Assembly: GCA_002737345.1 (NCBI GenBank)
Contig: NSIK01000010.1
Coordinates: 160,906 to 224,905 of the forward strand
Source of the DNA: Nitrospirota bacterium
Lineage (GTDB): Bacteria; Nitrospirota; Nitrospiria; Nitrospirales; Nitrospiraceae
Direction: 5' to 3'
DNA: 64,000 bases
Made by a program: the position numbers and the translations under genes. This document shows positions 50,119 to 58,042 of the stretch, piece after piece (position 1 is the first letter of the stretch; each line of letters starts with the position of its first letter). The notes under the pieces were generated by a model. The model was not told the origin of the DNA. It did no database searches and was given only the letters and a program-made list of their open reading frames with translations.

Positions 50119-50464
50119 ACTGTTGCTCCTTCGAGCGCGGTTGTTTGCGCCTCGGTCCGCGCGCGCGATATTAGCCGGAGGCTCGTGTCACATTGCGAGT
50201 TCCTCCTTCTATACGTACTATAATCATTGAGGCGCTTTTGTCGTGACGGGCTAGACCGCCCCATCACTTTCACAATATTCTCATGGCATTTCCATAATAA
50301 AGCTTTATAATACAAATACTTCGTGCTGATTATTATCGTGGGTTCGCTGGCATAACCCTTGCGAATTAATTCTTGTTCGACGCATCTTGCGTGCGAAGAA
50401 CGGGCGAGTAAACGAAAATAAACAGGAGCGCTGACCCTTAGTCGGCTTTTTAACAAGGAGAGAA
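50119..50464. other. Divergent control region between rpmH and the envelope operon
   Basis: About 345 bp without a protein gene. It contains the sigma-54 element listed below, and a minus-strand AAGGAGG followed by ATGTGA at about 50200, a start-stop element with an overlapping 6-codon GTG frame. No DnaA-box cluster was found, so oriC is not supported here. Confidence 0.5.
50348..50362 (+). promoter_or_regulatory. Predicted sigma-54 (RpoN) promoter
   Basis: TGGCATAACCCTTGC has the -24 GG and -12 GC exactly 12 bp apart and matches the TGGCAC-N5-TTGC consensus except for C to T at one site. The predicted start is near 50373, giving a leader of about 90 nt to the lipoprotein gene. Confidence 0.65.
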
Positions 50465-51085
50465 ATGATGAATACACGAGCAGCAGTCTTGCCAGTTATG
50501 TGCGCTCTTTTGATGCTGACAGCCTGCGCGAAGGCGCCGACGGAACAGATCGCAGCGGCAGAGAAAGCCGTGACCGAGGCGCAGCAGAGCGGCGCCGCAA
50601 CCTATGTCGCGGACGAATATGCCAAAATCGAAGGCACGATGGCAGCGCTCAAGAAAGAAGTGAGCGAGCAGGACGGTAAATTCGCATTGCTGCGCGATTA
50701 CGGGAAGGTCGAGCAGCTCGCCGCCGCCGCCAAGAGTGATGCTGAACGGGTGAAAGTCGAGGCTGCGACGAAGAAGGAAGAGGCGAAAGCCGCCGCACTC
50801 CAAGCTCAACAGGTTGCGCAAGAGGCCGTAGCCTCCACGCTCGCACTCGTCGCCAAAGCGCCTACCGGAAAAGATCGCGCCGCATTAGAGTCGATCAAGG
50901 CCGATGCCAACGCGCTCAAGGAATCGCTCAATCAGGTGCAGACGGCCATCGATGCCGCAGATTACCCGACCGCGCAAACCAAGGCGAAGGCCATTCACGA
51001 GAAGAGCCAGGCTGTGTCCCAGGAAATCAAGGCAGCGCTTGCCAAGATCGGAAAGAGAAAACCTTCTGCAGCAAAGAAGAAGTAA
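50465..51085 (+). CDS. Lipoprotein with coiled-coil body
   Basis: The 206-aa product begins with a signal ending LLMLTAC, so Cys about 21 would be lipidated. The rest is Ala/Lys/Glu-rich and helical, with heptads (KVEAATKKEEAKAAALQAQQ) and a TPR-like C-terminal part (DAADYPTAQTKAKAIHEKSQ). The tail ends in SAAKKK. No enzyme motif. A strong AGGAG ribosome site precedes the ATGs at 50465 and 50468. It heads the operon with two transpeptidases, so a cell-envelope scaffold role is plausible but inferred. Confidence 0.85.
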   Translation: MMNTRAAVLPVMCALLMLTACAKAPTEQIAAAEKAVTEAQQSGAATYVADEYAKIEGTMAALKKEVSEQDGKFALLRDYGKVEQLAAAAKSDAERVKVEAATKKEEAKAAALQAQQVAQEAVASTLALVAKAPTGKDRAALESIKADANALKESLNQVQTAIDAADYPTAQTKAKAIHEKSQAVSQEIKAALAKIGKRKPSAAKKK

Positions 51086-51100
51086 GATAGACTGATCCTA

Positions 51101-52249
51101 ATGTCTGATCACTGTCCACGAGTTAGATCGATCGTCTTGGGGTGGGGAGCCTTGGCGTTAGCCGGTCTGTTCGCTGGCTGCGTGGAGGCCGTGCCTCAAG
51201 ATGCGATCGAAGCGGTTGAAAACATTGATCGGGATCTCATGGAGTTGCGGGCGGCCGAGTTTTCCCCGGTCGACTATGCTCGGTTCGCCCACCAGTGGAT
51301 GGAGCTGAAAAGTCGCGTTCAGGCTGACGAAGATCTGGTTCGCTGGCCCTGGGAGCTCAACGATTTGGAGCTCGCCCTGCGGCGGCTCCAGGAAGAAGGC
51401 TCCCAGACAGTTGCCCGCCTCACTAAAGAGCGCGAAGCGTTGCGCCAGTCAGCGGAAAGCAAGATCGCCCAGGTCGAGGATCGATTTCGGGTCATGGCGG
51501 TGCAAGTCGGCGCCATCGATAGCCGGATCGTGCTGGGGCAGAAACCCGTTGAAACCGATCTGCTCATGAAGCAAGCCCATGCCTTCTACGAGCAGGGCCG
51601 GTACGACCGCTCGCTTGATGCATCGGACCGGGCCGCGCAGAATCTGGCCACGCAAACGATTTTGCTGGGTAATGAGTTTGGCCGATATGCGGATCGCGGG
51701 CAAATCAGCGGCTGGCAACAGATGGCCAAGGACACCATCGCCTGGTCTCGTACCCACCAAACTTCCGCGATTGTGGTCAATAAGGCTGATCGCATATTGA
51801 CTCTCTACCGCAACGGGCAGAAGGTTCTGTCCTATCCTGTTCGTCTCGGTTTCAATGGCATTCGCGAGAAGCGTTATCAGGGCGATGGCGCTACTCCGGA
51901 GGGCCGCTATCGGATCAGCCGTAAACGCGGACAGGGAGAGACGCAGTTTTATCGCGCGTTGGTTCTGGACTATCCCAACGAAGAGGATCGCCGACGCTAT
52001 CGGCTGGAACAAAAGACCGGGCAGATTCCGGCCTCGCGCGCCATCGGGGGGCAAATCGAAATTCACGGGGTCGAGAATCAGTTGATGGCCCAAACATTAG
52101 GGTGCGTCATGCTTGAAAATCCACAGATGACTCAGCTGTTTAATCGAGTCGAGAAGGGCACGCCAGTCACCATCGTTGGCGCGCTGCATGAGCAGAACTC
52201 CGTCGCACAGACGCTAGTGCTGCTGGGTGTTCCACGGGAAGAAACCTAA
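51101..52249 (+). CDS. L,D-transpeptidase (YkuD) with helical N-terminal domain
   Basis: The 382-aa product is a probable lipoprotein (LAGLFAGC, Cys about 27). A helical region at residues 30-200 resembles the preceding lipoprotein. A YkuD domain follows from about residue 225 (AIVVNKADRILTLYRNGQ, GDGATPEGRYRISRK). The catalytic Cys335 is in LGCVMLEN and His322 in IEIHGVEN. The Arg that usually follows the Cys (GCIR) is replaced by Met, so activity may be altered. YkuD enzymes cross-link peptidoglycan or attach Braun-type lipoproteins. Confidence 0.87.
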   Translation: MSDHCPRVRSIVLGWGALALAGLFAGCVEAVPQDAIEAVENIDRDLMELRAAEFSPVDYARFAHQWMELKSRVQADEDLVRWPWELNDLELALRRLQEEGSQTVARLTKEREALRQSAESKIAQVEDRFRVMAVQVGAIDSRIVLGQKPVETDLLMKQAHAFYEQGRYDRSLDASDRAAQNLATQTILLGNEFGRYADRGQISGWQQMAKDTIAWSRTHQTSAIVVNKADRILTLYRNGQKVLSYPVRLGFNGIREKRYQGDGATPEGRYRISRKRGQGETQFYRALVLDYPNEEDRRRYRLEQKTGQIPASRAIGGQIEIHGVENQLMAQTLGCVMLENPQMTQLFNRVEKGTPVTIVGALHEQNSVAQTLVLLGVPREET

Positions 52250-52259
52250 GGGAGGCCTC

Positions 52260-52892
52260 ATGAAGCGCGTCCTCTTATGTGTGTCAGTCGGCCTGATGGG
52301 CCTCTTCCTGGTCACCCTGGTGCAGAGCAGCGGTCTGCCTCTGCCGAAGGCATTAACGGTTCGCCCAGCCACAGTCGATCCCGTCTCGTTGCGCACGCTT
52401 CAGGCTCGCTATAAAACGCTCGCCAAGCAACTGACCCAGTTGATGCCGACGCAGCCCTATATTCTCGTCGACACGGCCCGCAACCATCTCTATATTAAGC
52501 GACAGGATCAGGTTATGTTGGACGCGCTGGCCTCCACTGGCAGCGGCACGATCCTAGACAAGCCGGGCGATTCGAAGAGGCAGTGGATCTTTGATACCCC
52601 CCGGGGGGAATTTGCCGTACAATCGCGGTTGGCCAATCCCGTCTGGGTCAAGCCGGACTGGGCATTTATCGAAGAGGGGCTCGCGGTCCCCAAGAGCCAG
52701 GCCGACCGTCTTGAGTCGGGAGTGCTCGGGGAATATGCCCTCGGCTTCGGGAAGGGTTACTTTATTCACGGGACGCTCTATACCCGCCTCCTCGGGAAAA
52801 ATGTGACGCACGGCTGTATCAGACTAAACGACGACGATCTGAAGAGTGTGTATCGGCTTGCCAAGGTCGGGACGCCGATCATGATTTTCTAA
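52260..52892 (+). CDS. L,D-transpeptidase (YkuD)
   Basis: The 210-aa product has a signal or anchor helix (VLLCVSVGLMGLFLVTLV) and a YkuD domain from residue 60: YILVDTARNHLYIKRQDQVM, FDTPRGEFAVQSRL, and the complete active site THGCIRLNDDDL (His184, Cys186, Arg188). This looks catalytically competent, in contrast to its two neighbours. The ATG at 52260 follows AGGGAGGCC, 10 bp after the previous gene. Confidence 0.9.
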   Translation: MKRVLLCVSVGLMGLFLVTLVQSSGLPLPKALTVRPATVDPVSLRTLQARYKTLAKQLTQLMPTQPYILVDTARNHLYIKRQDQVMLDALASTGSGTILDKPGDSKRQWIFDTPRGEFAVQSRLANPVWVKPDWAFIEEGLAVPKSQADRLESGVLGEYALGFGKGYFIHGTLYTRLLGKNVTHGCIRLNDDDLKSVYRLAKVGTPIMIF

Positions 52893-52914
52893 TCTGCCGC
52901 TTGGCGCAGCCCCT

Positions 52915-53553
52915 ATGACTTTTCTCTGCGCAACGTTCTCCGTTCTCTTATCACTGATTTCGGTAAGCTGGGCTGCCGAGTCGGAGGTCATTCCGCCAGG
53001 GGACTTGGCCGATTCCGCCTCTCTGCAAGAAGCCACCAGAGTGCTGGAAGAAGAGATCAAGCTCGCCGCCAAACCCCAGACCTATGTGTTTATCGATCTC
53101 GTGACCAATGCCATCTTGATTAAGGGGCGGGGCGTCGAGCTCCACCGGATTCCGATTGAACGCTGGTCGGGGTCCGACCTATCGAGGCTTGCAGCCCCGC
53201 GCCGCCTCCGTGAACGTCCGCAAGTGAATCGCCGTAAAATTGATCACACGGCCGTGACGGAGCAAGATCCCATTTCCCTGGTCGACATGCCGACCACCTT
53301 TACGCTCAAATTCGCTCCGCTTTTGACGATCCTCGTCCTTTCCAATACGGACGGCAATCCTTGGCAATGGACCCTACAGCAAGGGCGAGTCTGGTGGAGC
53401 CGGCTCACGGCCTGGGGGCAGATCCTCCGGACTGGAGTCATGTCTCCGCCCCCGCCCTCCCTCAATCTCACCGTTTCGCTCGATCATGCGCAATCGCTCG
53501 CCTGGACGGTCACGGAAGGCATGCCCTTTCTCATCCGTCGCCCCACACCATAG
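52915..53553 (+). CDS. Secreted protein related to the YkuD neighbours, without active-site residues
   Basis: The 212-aa product has a signal peptide (to about residue 20, SWAAES). A segment YVFIDLVTNAILIKGRGVEL resembles the start of the YkuD domain in the preceding gene (YILVDTARNHLYIKRQ), but no His/Cys active site follows. The C-terminal half is Pro- and Trp-rich (QWTLQQGRVWWSRLTAWG). It may be a degenerate paralogue kept for binding. It is 22 bp after the active transpeptidase gene. Confidence 0.7.
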   Translation: MTFLCATFSVLLSLISVSWAAESEVIPPGDLADSASLQEATRVLEEEIKLAAKPQTYVFIDLVTNAILIKGRGVELHRIPIERWSGSDLSRLAAPRRLRERPQVNRRKIDHTAVTEQDPISLVDMPTTFTLKFAPLLTILVLSNTDGNPWQWTLQQGRVWWSRLTAWGQILRTGVMSPPPPSLNLTVSLDHAQSLAWTVTEGMPFLIRRPTP

Positions 53554-53669
53554 AGAGGCCTTATGTTTGTCTTTCGTGCGTCCGATATCTCTACGTTGAG
53601 AAACGATCGATGACCCGGAGCCGTACGAGAAGTGCGGACGGCATAAACGATTCCAGTGGATCGAGCCCC

Positions 53670-55370
53670 ATGAAGCTCAAAACTGCCCAATCATTTTCTC
53701 CAGAACTGCAAAGGCTGGTCACAGCGGCTCACGCGCAACTCACGGCTTCCCGTGCGGTCGAGCGGCTGTGGGCTCGCGATCATCGGCTATGGAAAGAAGA
53801 TCCGACCGACATCACGAACCGTCTCGGCTGGCTGACGATCGTTGGCGAGATGGAAGCGCATGCCGAGGAGTTGCACGTTTTTGCAAATTCCGTGAAGAAT
53901 CGCGGCATCCGCGATGTGATCCTCCTCGGCATGGGCGGGAGTAGCTTGGGTCCTGAAGTGTTGCGCGCCTCGTTTGCATCGAGCCGCGGGTTTCCGCGTT
54001 TGTGGGTCCTCGATTCCACGATCCCCGGCCGGGTTCGGCAGACCACAGAGGCGATTGATCCGGCTCGCAGTTTGTTCATCCTCGCCAGCAAGTCCGGCGG
54101 AACTATCGAGGTTCTGTCCCTCTTCGGCCATTTTTGGGAACTCGTGCATCAGACTCCGGGCCATCAAGGAGGCGAACAGTTTATTGCCATTACTGATCCC
54201 GGCACTGGATTGGAGAAGCTGGCAGCGGAACATCGGTTCGGTCGAGTCTTTACCAGCCCCGCTGACATCGGTGGACGGTATTCGGTGCTCTCCTATTTTG
54301 GGTTGGTTCCGGCGGCGTTGACGGGGATCGATGTGGCGCAGTTGCTGGCACGGGCTGCCATGATGGTTCGCATCTGCCAGGTCCAGGCTCCTCTCGCCCA
54401 TAACCCGGGCGCAGACCTTGGCGCGGCGATGGCCTCATTGGCGCAAGCGGGACGCAATAAGGTCACTATTATTACGTCACCTCAGATCGCGGCTTTTGGT
54501 CTCTGGGCGGAGCAACTGCTCGCAGAAAGCACGGGGAAAGAAGGCACCGGCTTGATTCCTGTCGCGAACGAACCGAGCGTGTCAGCGAAGGCCTATGGCC
54601 AAGATCGGTTGTTCGTGTATCTCCGGCTGAAGAACGATGAGAATAGACGCCTCGATCAGCAAGTCGCCAAGCTGGCTAGAGAGGGCCATCCCGTTCTGAC
54701 CGTCACGCTCCAAGACCGGTACGATCTCGGGGCGGAGTTTTTTCGCTGGGAAGTGGCCACGGCTGTGGCCGGTCATCTCCTGGGGATTCAGCCCTTCGAT
54801 CAACCGAACGTTCAGGAAAGCAAAGACAACACGGCCCGCGTGCTGAAGACCGTTCAATCCACCGGCAAGTTGCCGAAGCAGACCACCGTCACTCCTGCTA
54901 AGGCGGCGGCTCAGCTTAAGCGGCACTGCCGCCCCGGCATCTATGTCGCCATCCTGGCCTACACGACGCCCTCTCCAAAGATGGAGCAGGCCCTTCGTGC
55001 GCTGCGGCGGGCGCTCGTCTCCCATCATCATGTGACGACGACGGCCGGCTATGGGCCTCGTTATCTCCACTCGACAGGCCAGCTCCATAAAGGGGGCCCC
55101 AAGAGCGGAATTTTCTTACAGCTCATCGATCAAATGAGTCCGGATCTCGCGATCCCGGGAGCAGTCTTTACTTTTGGGACGCTTGCGCGGGCCCAGGCAG
55201 CCGGCGACATTCAGGCGCTGCACGCGCATGGCCAGGAGGCCATCGTGATGCCCTTGGGGAAGAACCCGTTTGTGGCGATTCAGGCTTTGACGAAATCTCT
55301 CACGCCCCGTACAAAGGTCCGGCCGTCAACTAGCACGCGCAGCAAGACCAGGGGCAGTAGTCAAAAGTAA
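53670..55370 (+). CDS. pgi: Glucose-6-phosphate isomerase
   Basis: Interconverts glucose-6-P and fructose-6-P. From the ATG at 53670 the product is 566 aa. The SIS domains are visible: ILLGMGGSSLGPEVLR, FILASKSGGTIEVLSLFGHF, FTSPADIGGRYSVLSYFGL, and the C-terminal GPRYLHSTGQLHKGGPKSGI. It is closest to the PGI half of transaldolase-PGI fusion proteins but has no transaldolase domain here. An ATG at 53610 would add 20 residues. It heads pgi-pgl-glk-rpiA. Confidence 0.9.
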   Translation: MKLKTAQSFSPELQRLVTAAHAQLTASRAVERLWARDHRLWKEDPTDITNRLGWLTIVGEMEAHAEELHVFANSVKNRGIRDVILLGMGGSSLGPEVLRASFASSRGFPRLWVLDSTIPGRVRQTTEAIDPARSLFILASKSGGTIEVLSLFGHFWELVHQTPGHQGGEQFIAITDPGTGLEKLAAEHRFGRVFTSPADIGGRYSVLSYFGLVPAALTGIDVAQLLARAAMMVRICQVQAPLAHNPGADLGAAMASLAQAGRNKVTIITSPQIAAFGLWAEQLLAESTGKEGTGLIPVANEPSVSAKAYGQDRLFVYLRLKNDENRRLDQQVAKLAREGHPVLTVTLQDRYDLGAEFFRWEVATAVAGHLLGIQPFDQPNVQESKDNTARVLKTVQSTGKLPKQTTVTPAKAAAQLKRHCRPGIYVAILAYTTPSPKMEQALRALRRALVSHHHVTTTAGYGPRYLHSTGQLHKGGPKSGIFLQLIDQMSPDLAIPGAVFTFGTLARAQAAGDIQALHAHGQEAIVMPLGKNPFVAIQALTKSLTPRTKVRPSTSTRSKTRGSSQK

Positions 55371-55371
55371 G

Positions 55372-56154
55372 ATGGCCAGCACCCCCGAGATCCGCGTCTC
55401 TTCCGATCGTCATTCCTGGGCCGCGACCGCCGCTGAGCTTGTGCATTCGGTGGGCCGTGAGGCCCTTCGCGAGAAGGGCCAATTCTTTATCGCCCTCTCC
55501 GGCGGTGCGACGCCGGCACTCCTCTATGAAGCCCTGACCTCTCCCGTGTTTGCCGGCCGTTTCGACTGGTCCCGCAGCACATTTTTTTTCGGAGACGAAC
55601 GTTGCGTCCCTCCGGATGATTCCCGGAGCAATTACGCCTTAGCCAACCAGGCCCTCTTCATCCCGCTGAATATTGGTCCGTCGCAGGTCTGCCGTATGGT
55701 GGGGGAATCTCGCGATCAACAGGCGGCCACGGCTGACTATGAACAGCAACTCCGTCGCGCAACGAACACCGCAGCGCCGGCTCAGCCACAGCTCGACCTC
55801 ATTCTTCTGGGTCTGGGAGAGGATGGCCATACCGCGTCTCTCTTTCCCGGATCGCCGATTTTACGGGACCGTGAGAACGTGATCGCGGTGACGCAGTCTC
55901 CAAAAGGTCCTCCAGCCAGATTGACCATGACCCTAGGTGTGATCAACCGGGCGAGTGTGGTACTGTTTCTCGTCGCAGGAGCCAGTAAAGCAGGAGTCGT
56001 GAGCACCATTCTCAATCCGAAGATCGAGGCAGACCGGCAGCTCCCGGCATCGTTGGTCGCGCCAGACGAGGGCCGCCTTATCTGGCTGCTCGACCCGGCG
56101 TCTGCCGCAGGGCTGTCGAGAGATCGAGTGAGCATGATCGTGCGTGAGGACTAG
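55372..56154 (+). CDS. pgl: 6-phosphogluconolactonase
   Basis: Hydrolyses 6-phosphogluconolactone in the oxidative pentose phosphate pathway. The 260-aa product has the NagB-like fold: ALSGGATPALLYEAL, STFFFGDERCVPPDDSRSNY, and the active-site LGLGEDGHTASLFPGSP. It starts 1 bp after pgi, so translation is coupled. glk begins directly at its end. Confidence 0.93.
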   Translation: MASTPEIRVSSDRHSWAATAAELVHSVGREALREKGQFFIALSGGATPALLYEALTSPVFAGRFDWSRSTFFFGDERCVPPDDSRSNYALANQALFIPLNIGPSQVCRMVGESRDQQAATADYEQQLRRATNTAAPAQPQLDLILLGLGEDGHTASLFPGSPILRDRENVIAVTQSPKGPPARLTMTLGVINRASVVLFLVAGASKAGVVSTILNPKIEADRQLPASLVAPDEGRLIWLLDPASAAGLSRDRVSMIVRED

Positions 56155-57228
56155 ATGATTGTTGCCGGTGATATCGGGGGCACGAAAACTCACTTAGCCC
56201 TGTTCGATTGGAAGAAAGACCGCGTCGACCCCGTCCGGCTGGAGTCTTTCCATAGCGCTGATTACACCTGCCTTCAGGACATGCTCGCGGAGTTTCTTGT
56301 CCCGCCGAAACCTCCGACGCCCATCGACGAATACGAAGCTGAAAAAAATACTATTGAGGAACCGGAAGAGGAACGTCCGGTGCAAGAACCGTTGAAGATC
56401 GACGCAGCCTGTTTCGGCATCGCCGGCCCCGTCATTCAGAACCATTGTCAGACGACCAACCTTCCTTGGATGGTGGATGGCGCGGCATTAGCCAAACATT
56501 TCGACATCCCGAACGTGCGGCTTCTCAACGATCTCGAGGCTATGGCCCATGGCATTCTGCTCCTGCGATCCGACGAAGTCGAAGTCCTCAACGCCGGCAT
56601 GCCCCCGCCCCATAATCAGGCGCTCGCCCTCATCGCAGCGGGAACGGGACTGGGTGAGGCTATCCTCTGTTGGAACGGGTCGCGTTATCAGCCCATGCCG
56701 TCGGAAGGCGGCCATGCCGACTTCGCGCCGAATAACGACAACGAGATCGAACTTTTGCGCCATCTACGTGGCCATTACCTGCATGTCAGTTACGAGCGGG
56801 TCCTATCAGGGCCGGGCCTACATGCGATCTACGACTATGTCCGCGACAGCAAGAAGAACGAGCCGACCTGGCTCTCAGAACAAATCAAGGCCGGCGACCC
56901 CGCAGCGGTGATCGCAGAAGCAGGCCTCAAGGGGCAGGCGGAGATCGCTAAACTGACGCTCGACCTGTTCGCATCGATCTATGGAGCAGAAGCCGGCAAT
57001 CTTGCGTTGAAGGCCATGGCGCTCAACGGTGTTTACCTGGGCGGAGGGATGGCACCCAAGCTGCTCGCCAAACTGAAGGACGGGATATTTATGAAGTCGT
57101 TCACGAACAAGGGCCGCTACAAACGGTTGATGAGTTCGATTCCGGTCAAAGTCGTGATGAACCAACAGACCGCCTTGCTCGGCGCCGCATCGTTCGCCGC
57201 TCACCTCGCCCGGCAGGCTTCATCATAA
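56155..57228 (+). CDS. glk: Glucokinase
   Basis: Phosphorylates glucose. The 357-aa product has the phosphate loop AGDIGGTKTHLALFD, the sugar-binding NDLEAMAHG region, AAGTGLGEAILCWNG, EGGHADFAP and GGGMAPKLL. Residues 51-80 form an acidic Pro/Glu insertion (IDEYEAEKNTIEEPEEERPV) not usual for the family, so a disordered loop is expected. It overlaps rpiA by 1 bp. Confidence 0.9.
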   Translation: MIVAGDIGGTKTHLALFDWKKDRVDPVRLESFHSADYTCLQDMLAEFLVPPKPPTPIDEYEAEKNTIEEPEEERPVQEPLKIDAACFGIAGPVIQNHCQTTNLPWMVDGAALAKHFDIPNVRLLNDLEAMAHGILLLRSDEVEVLNAGMPPPHNQALALIAAGTGLGEAILCWNGSRYQPMPSEGGHADFAPNNDNEIELLRHLRGHYLHVSYERVLSGPGLHAIYDYVRDSKKNEPTWLSEQIKAGDPAAVIAEAGLKGQAEIAKLTLDLFASIYGAEAGNLALKAMALNGVYLGGGMAPKLLAKLKDGIFMKSFTNKGRYKRLMSSIPVKVVMNQQTALLGAASFAAHLARQASS

Positions 57229-57923
57229 TGGCGATGGATCTAGATGCATTGAAACGGGCGGCGGCGTTGAAAGCGGTCGAGTACGTGCGTGATGGCATGG
57301 TCGTCGGACTGGGGACCGGCTCCACGGCCAAACATATGGTCATGGCGCTGGGGGAGAAGGTCCGTTCCGGCATGAAGATCCGCGGAGTGCCTACGTCCAA
57401 GGAAACAGCCACGCTTGCCAGGGAACAGGGCATCACCCTCATCGATGCAGACAATGCCTGGGTGATCGATATCGCGATCGACGGAGCGGATCAGGTCGAT
57501 CCAGCCTTTAACCTCATTAAAGGCGGCGGCGGCGCACTGCTGAAAGAAAAGATTGTCGCAGCCTCGGCCAAACAGTTCATCGTTCTGGTCGATCACACGA
57601 AGCGAGTGCCGGTACTGGGGGGCTCCTTCCCTCTCCCGATCGAAGTGATTCCCTTTGGCTGGGGCAGCACGGCGAGAGAAATCGAAGGCCTCACGAAGAG
57701 TTCCGTGGTGCTCCGGGAGCGGAACGGATCGCCGTTCTACACGGAAGCAGGCCATGTGATTCTGGATGTCTATCTGGCACGAATCGACAACCCGTGCGAA
57801 TTGGAGACCGCCTTGAATCTGATTCCTGGAGTCGTCGAGACCGGGCTCTTTGTGGGACGAACGGACCTACTCATCGTCGGCACGCCTAACGGAGTGGAGA
57901 CCTATCCTGCGACGAGGGCCTGA
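57228..57923 (+). CDS. rpiA: Ribose-5-phosphate isomerase A
   Basis: Interconverts ribose-5-P and ribulose-5-P. The 231-aa product has GLGTGSTAKHMV near residue 25, the DGADQVDPAFNLIKGGGGAL active-site region with Lys in LKEKIVA, and ends with a DLLIVGTPNGVE strand. It closes the pgi-pgl-glk-rpiA unit and is 119 bp before the aminopeptidase gene. Confidence 0.95.
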   Translation: MAMDLDALKRAAALKAVEYVRDGMVVGLGTGSTAKHMVMALGEKVRSGMKIRGVPTSKETATLAREQGITLIDADNAWVIDIAIDGADQVDPAFNLIKGGGGALLKEKIVAASAKQFIVLVDHTKRVPVLGGSFPLPIEVIPFGWGSTAREIEGLTKSSVVLRERNGSPFYTEAGHVILDVYLARIDNPCELETALNLIPGVVETGLFVGRTDLLIVGTPNGVETYPATRA

Positions 57924-58042
57924 GCGAGCTCGCCGATGGGTGCGAGCTCTTCCAAGTCTCTTGGGACGCACGTCAGTTTTCTTTTGTCTTCCCCTGCCAC
58001 AGTGCTCGCATAAGAAGCCGTGAACGGCCAAAAGGTAAAGTT

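Noticed and set aside
50048-50464. oriC between rpmH and the lipoprotein operon
   Set aside because: No group of DnaA boxes (TTATCCACA-like) was seen; the AT-rich part is explained by promoters.
50115-50477. Frame of 120 codons on the minus strand upstream of rpmH
   Set aside because: It runs over the sigma-54 element and the perfect rpmH promoter and has no ribosome site.
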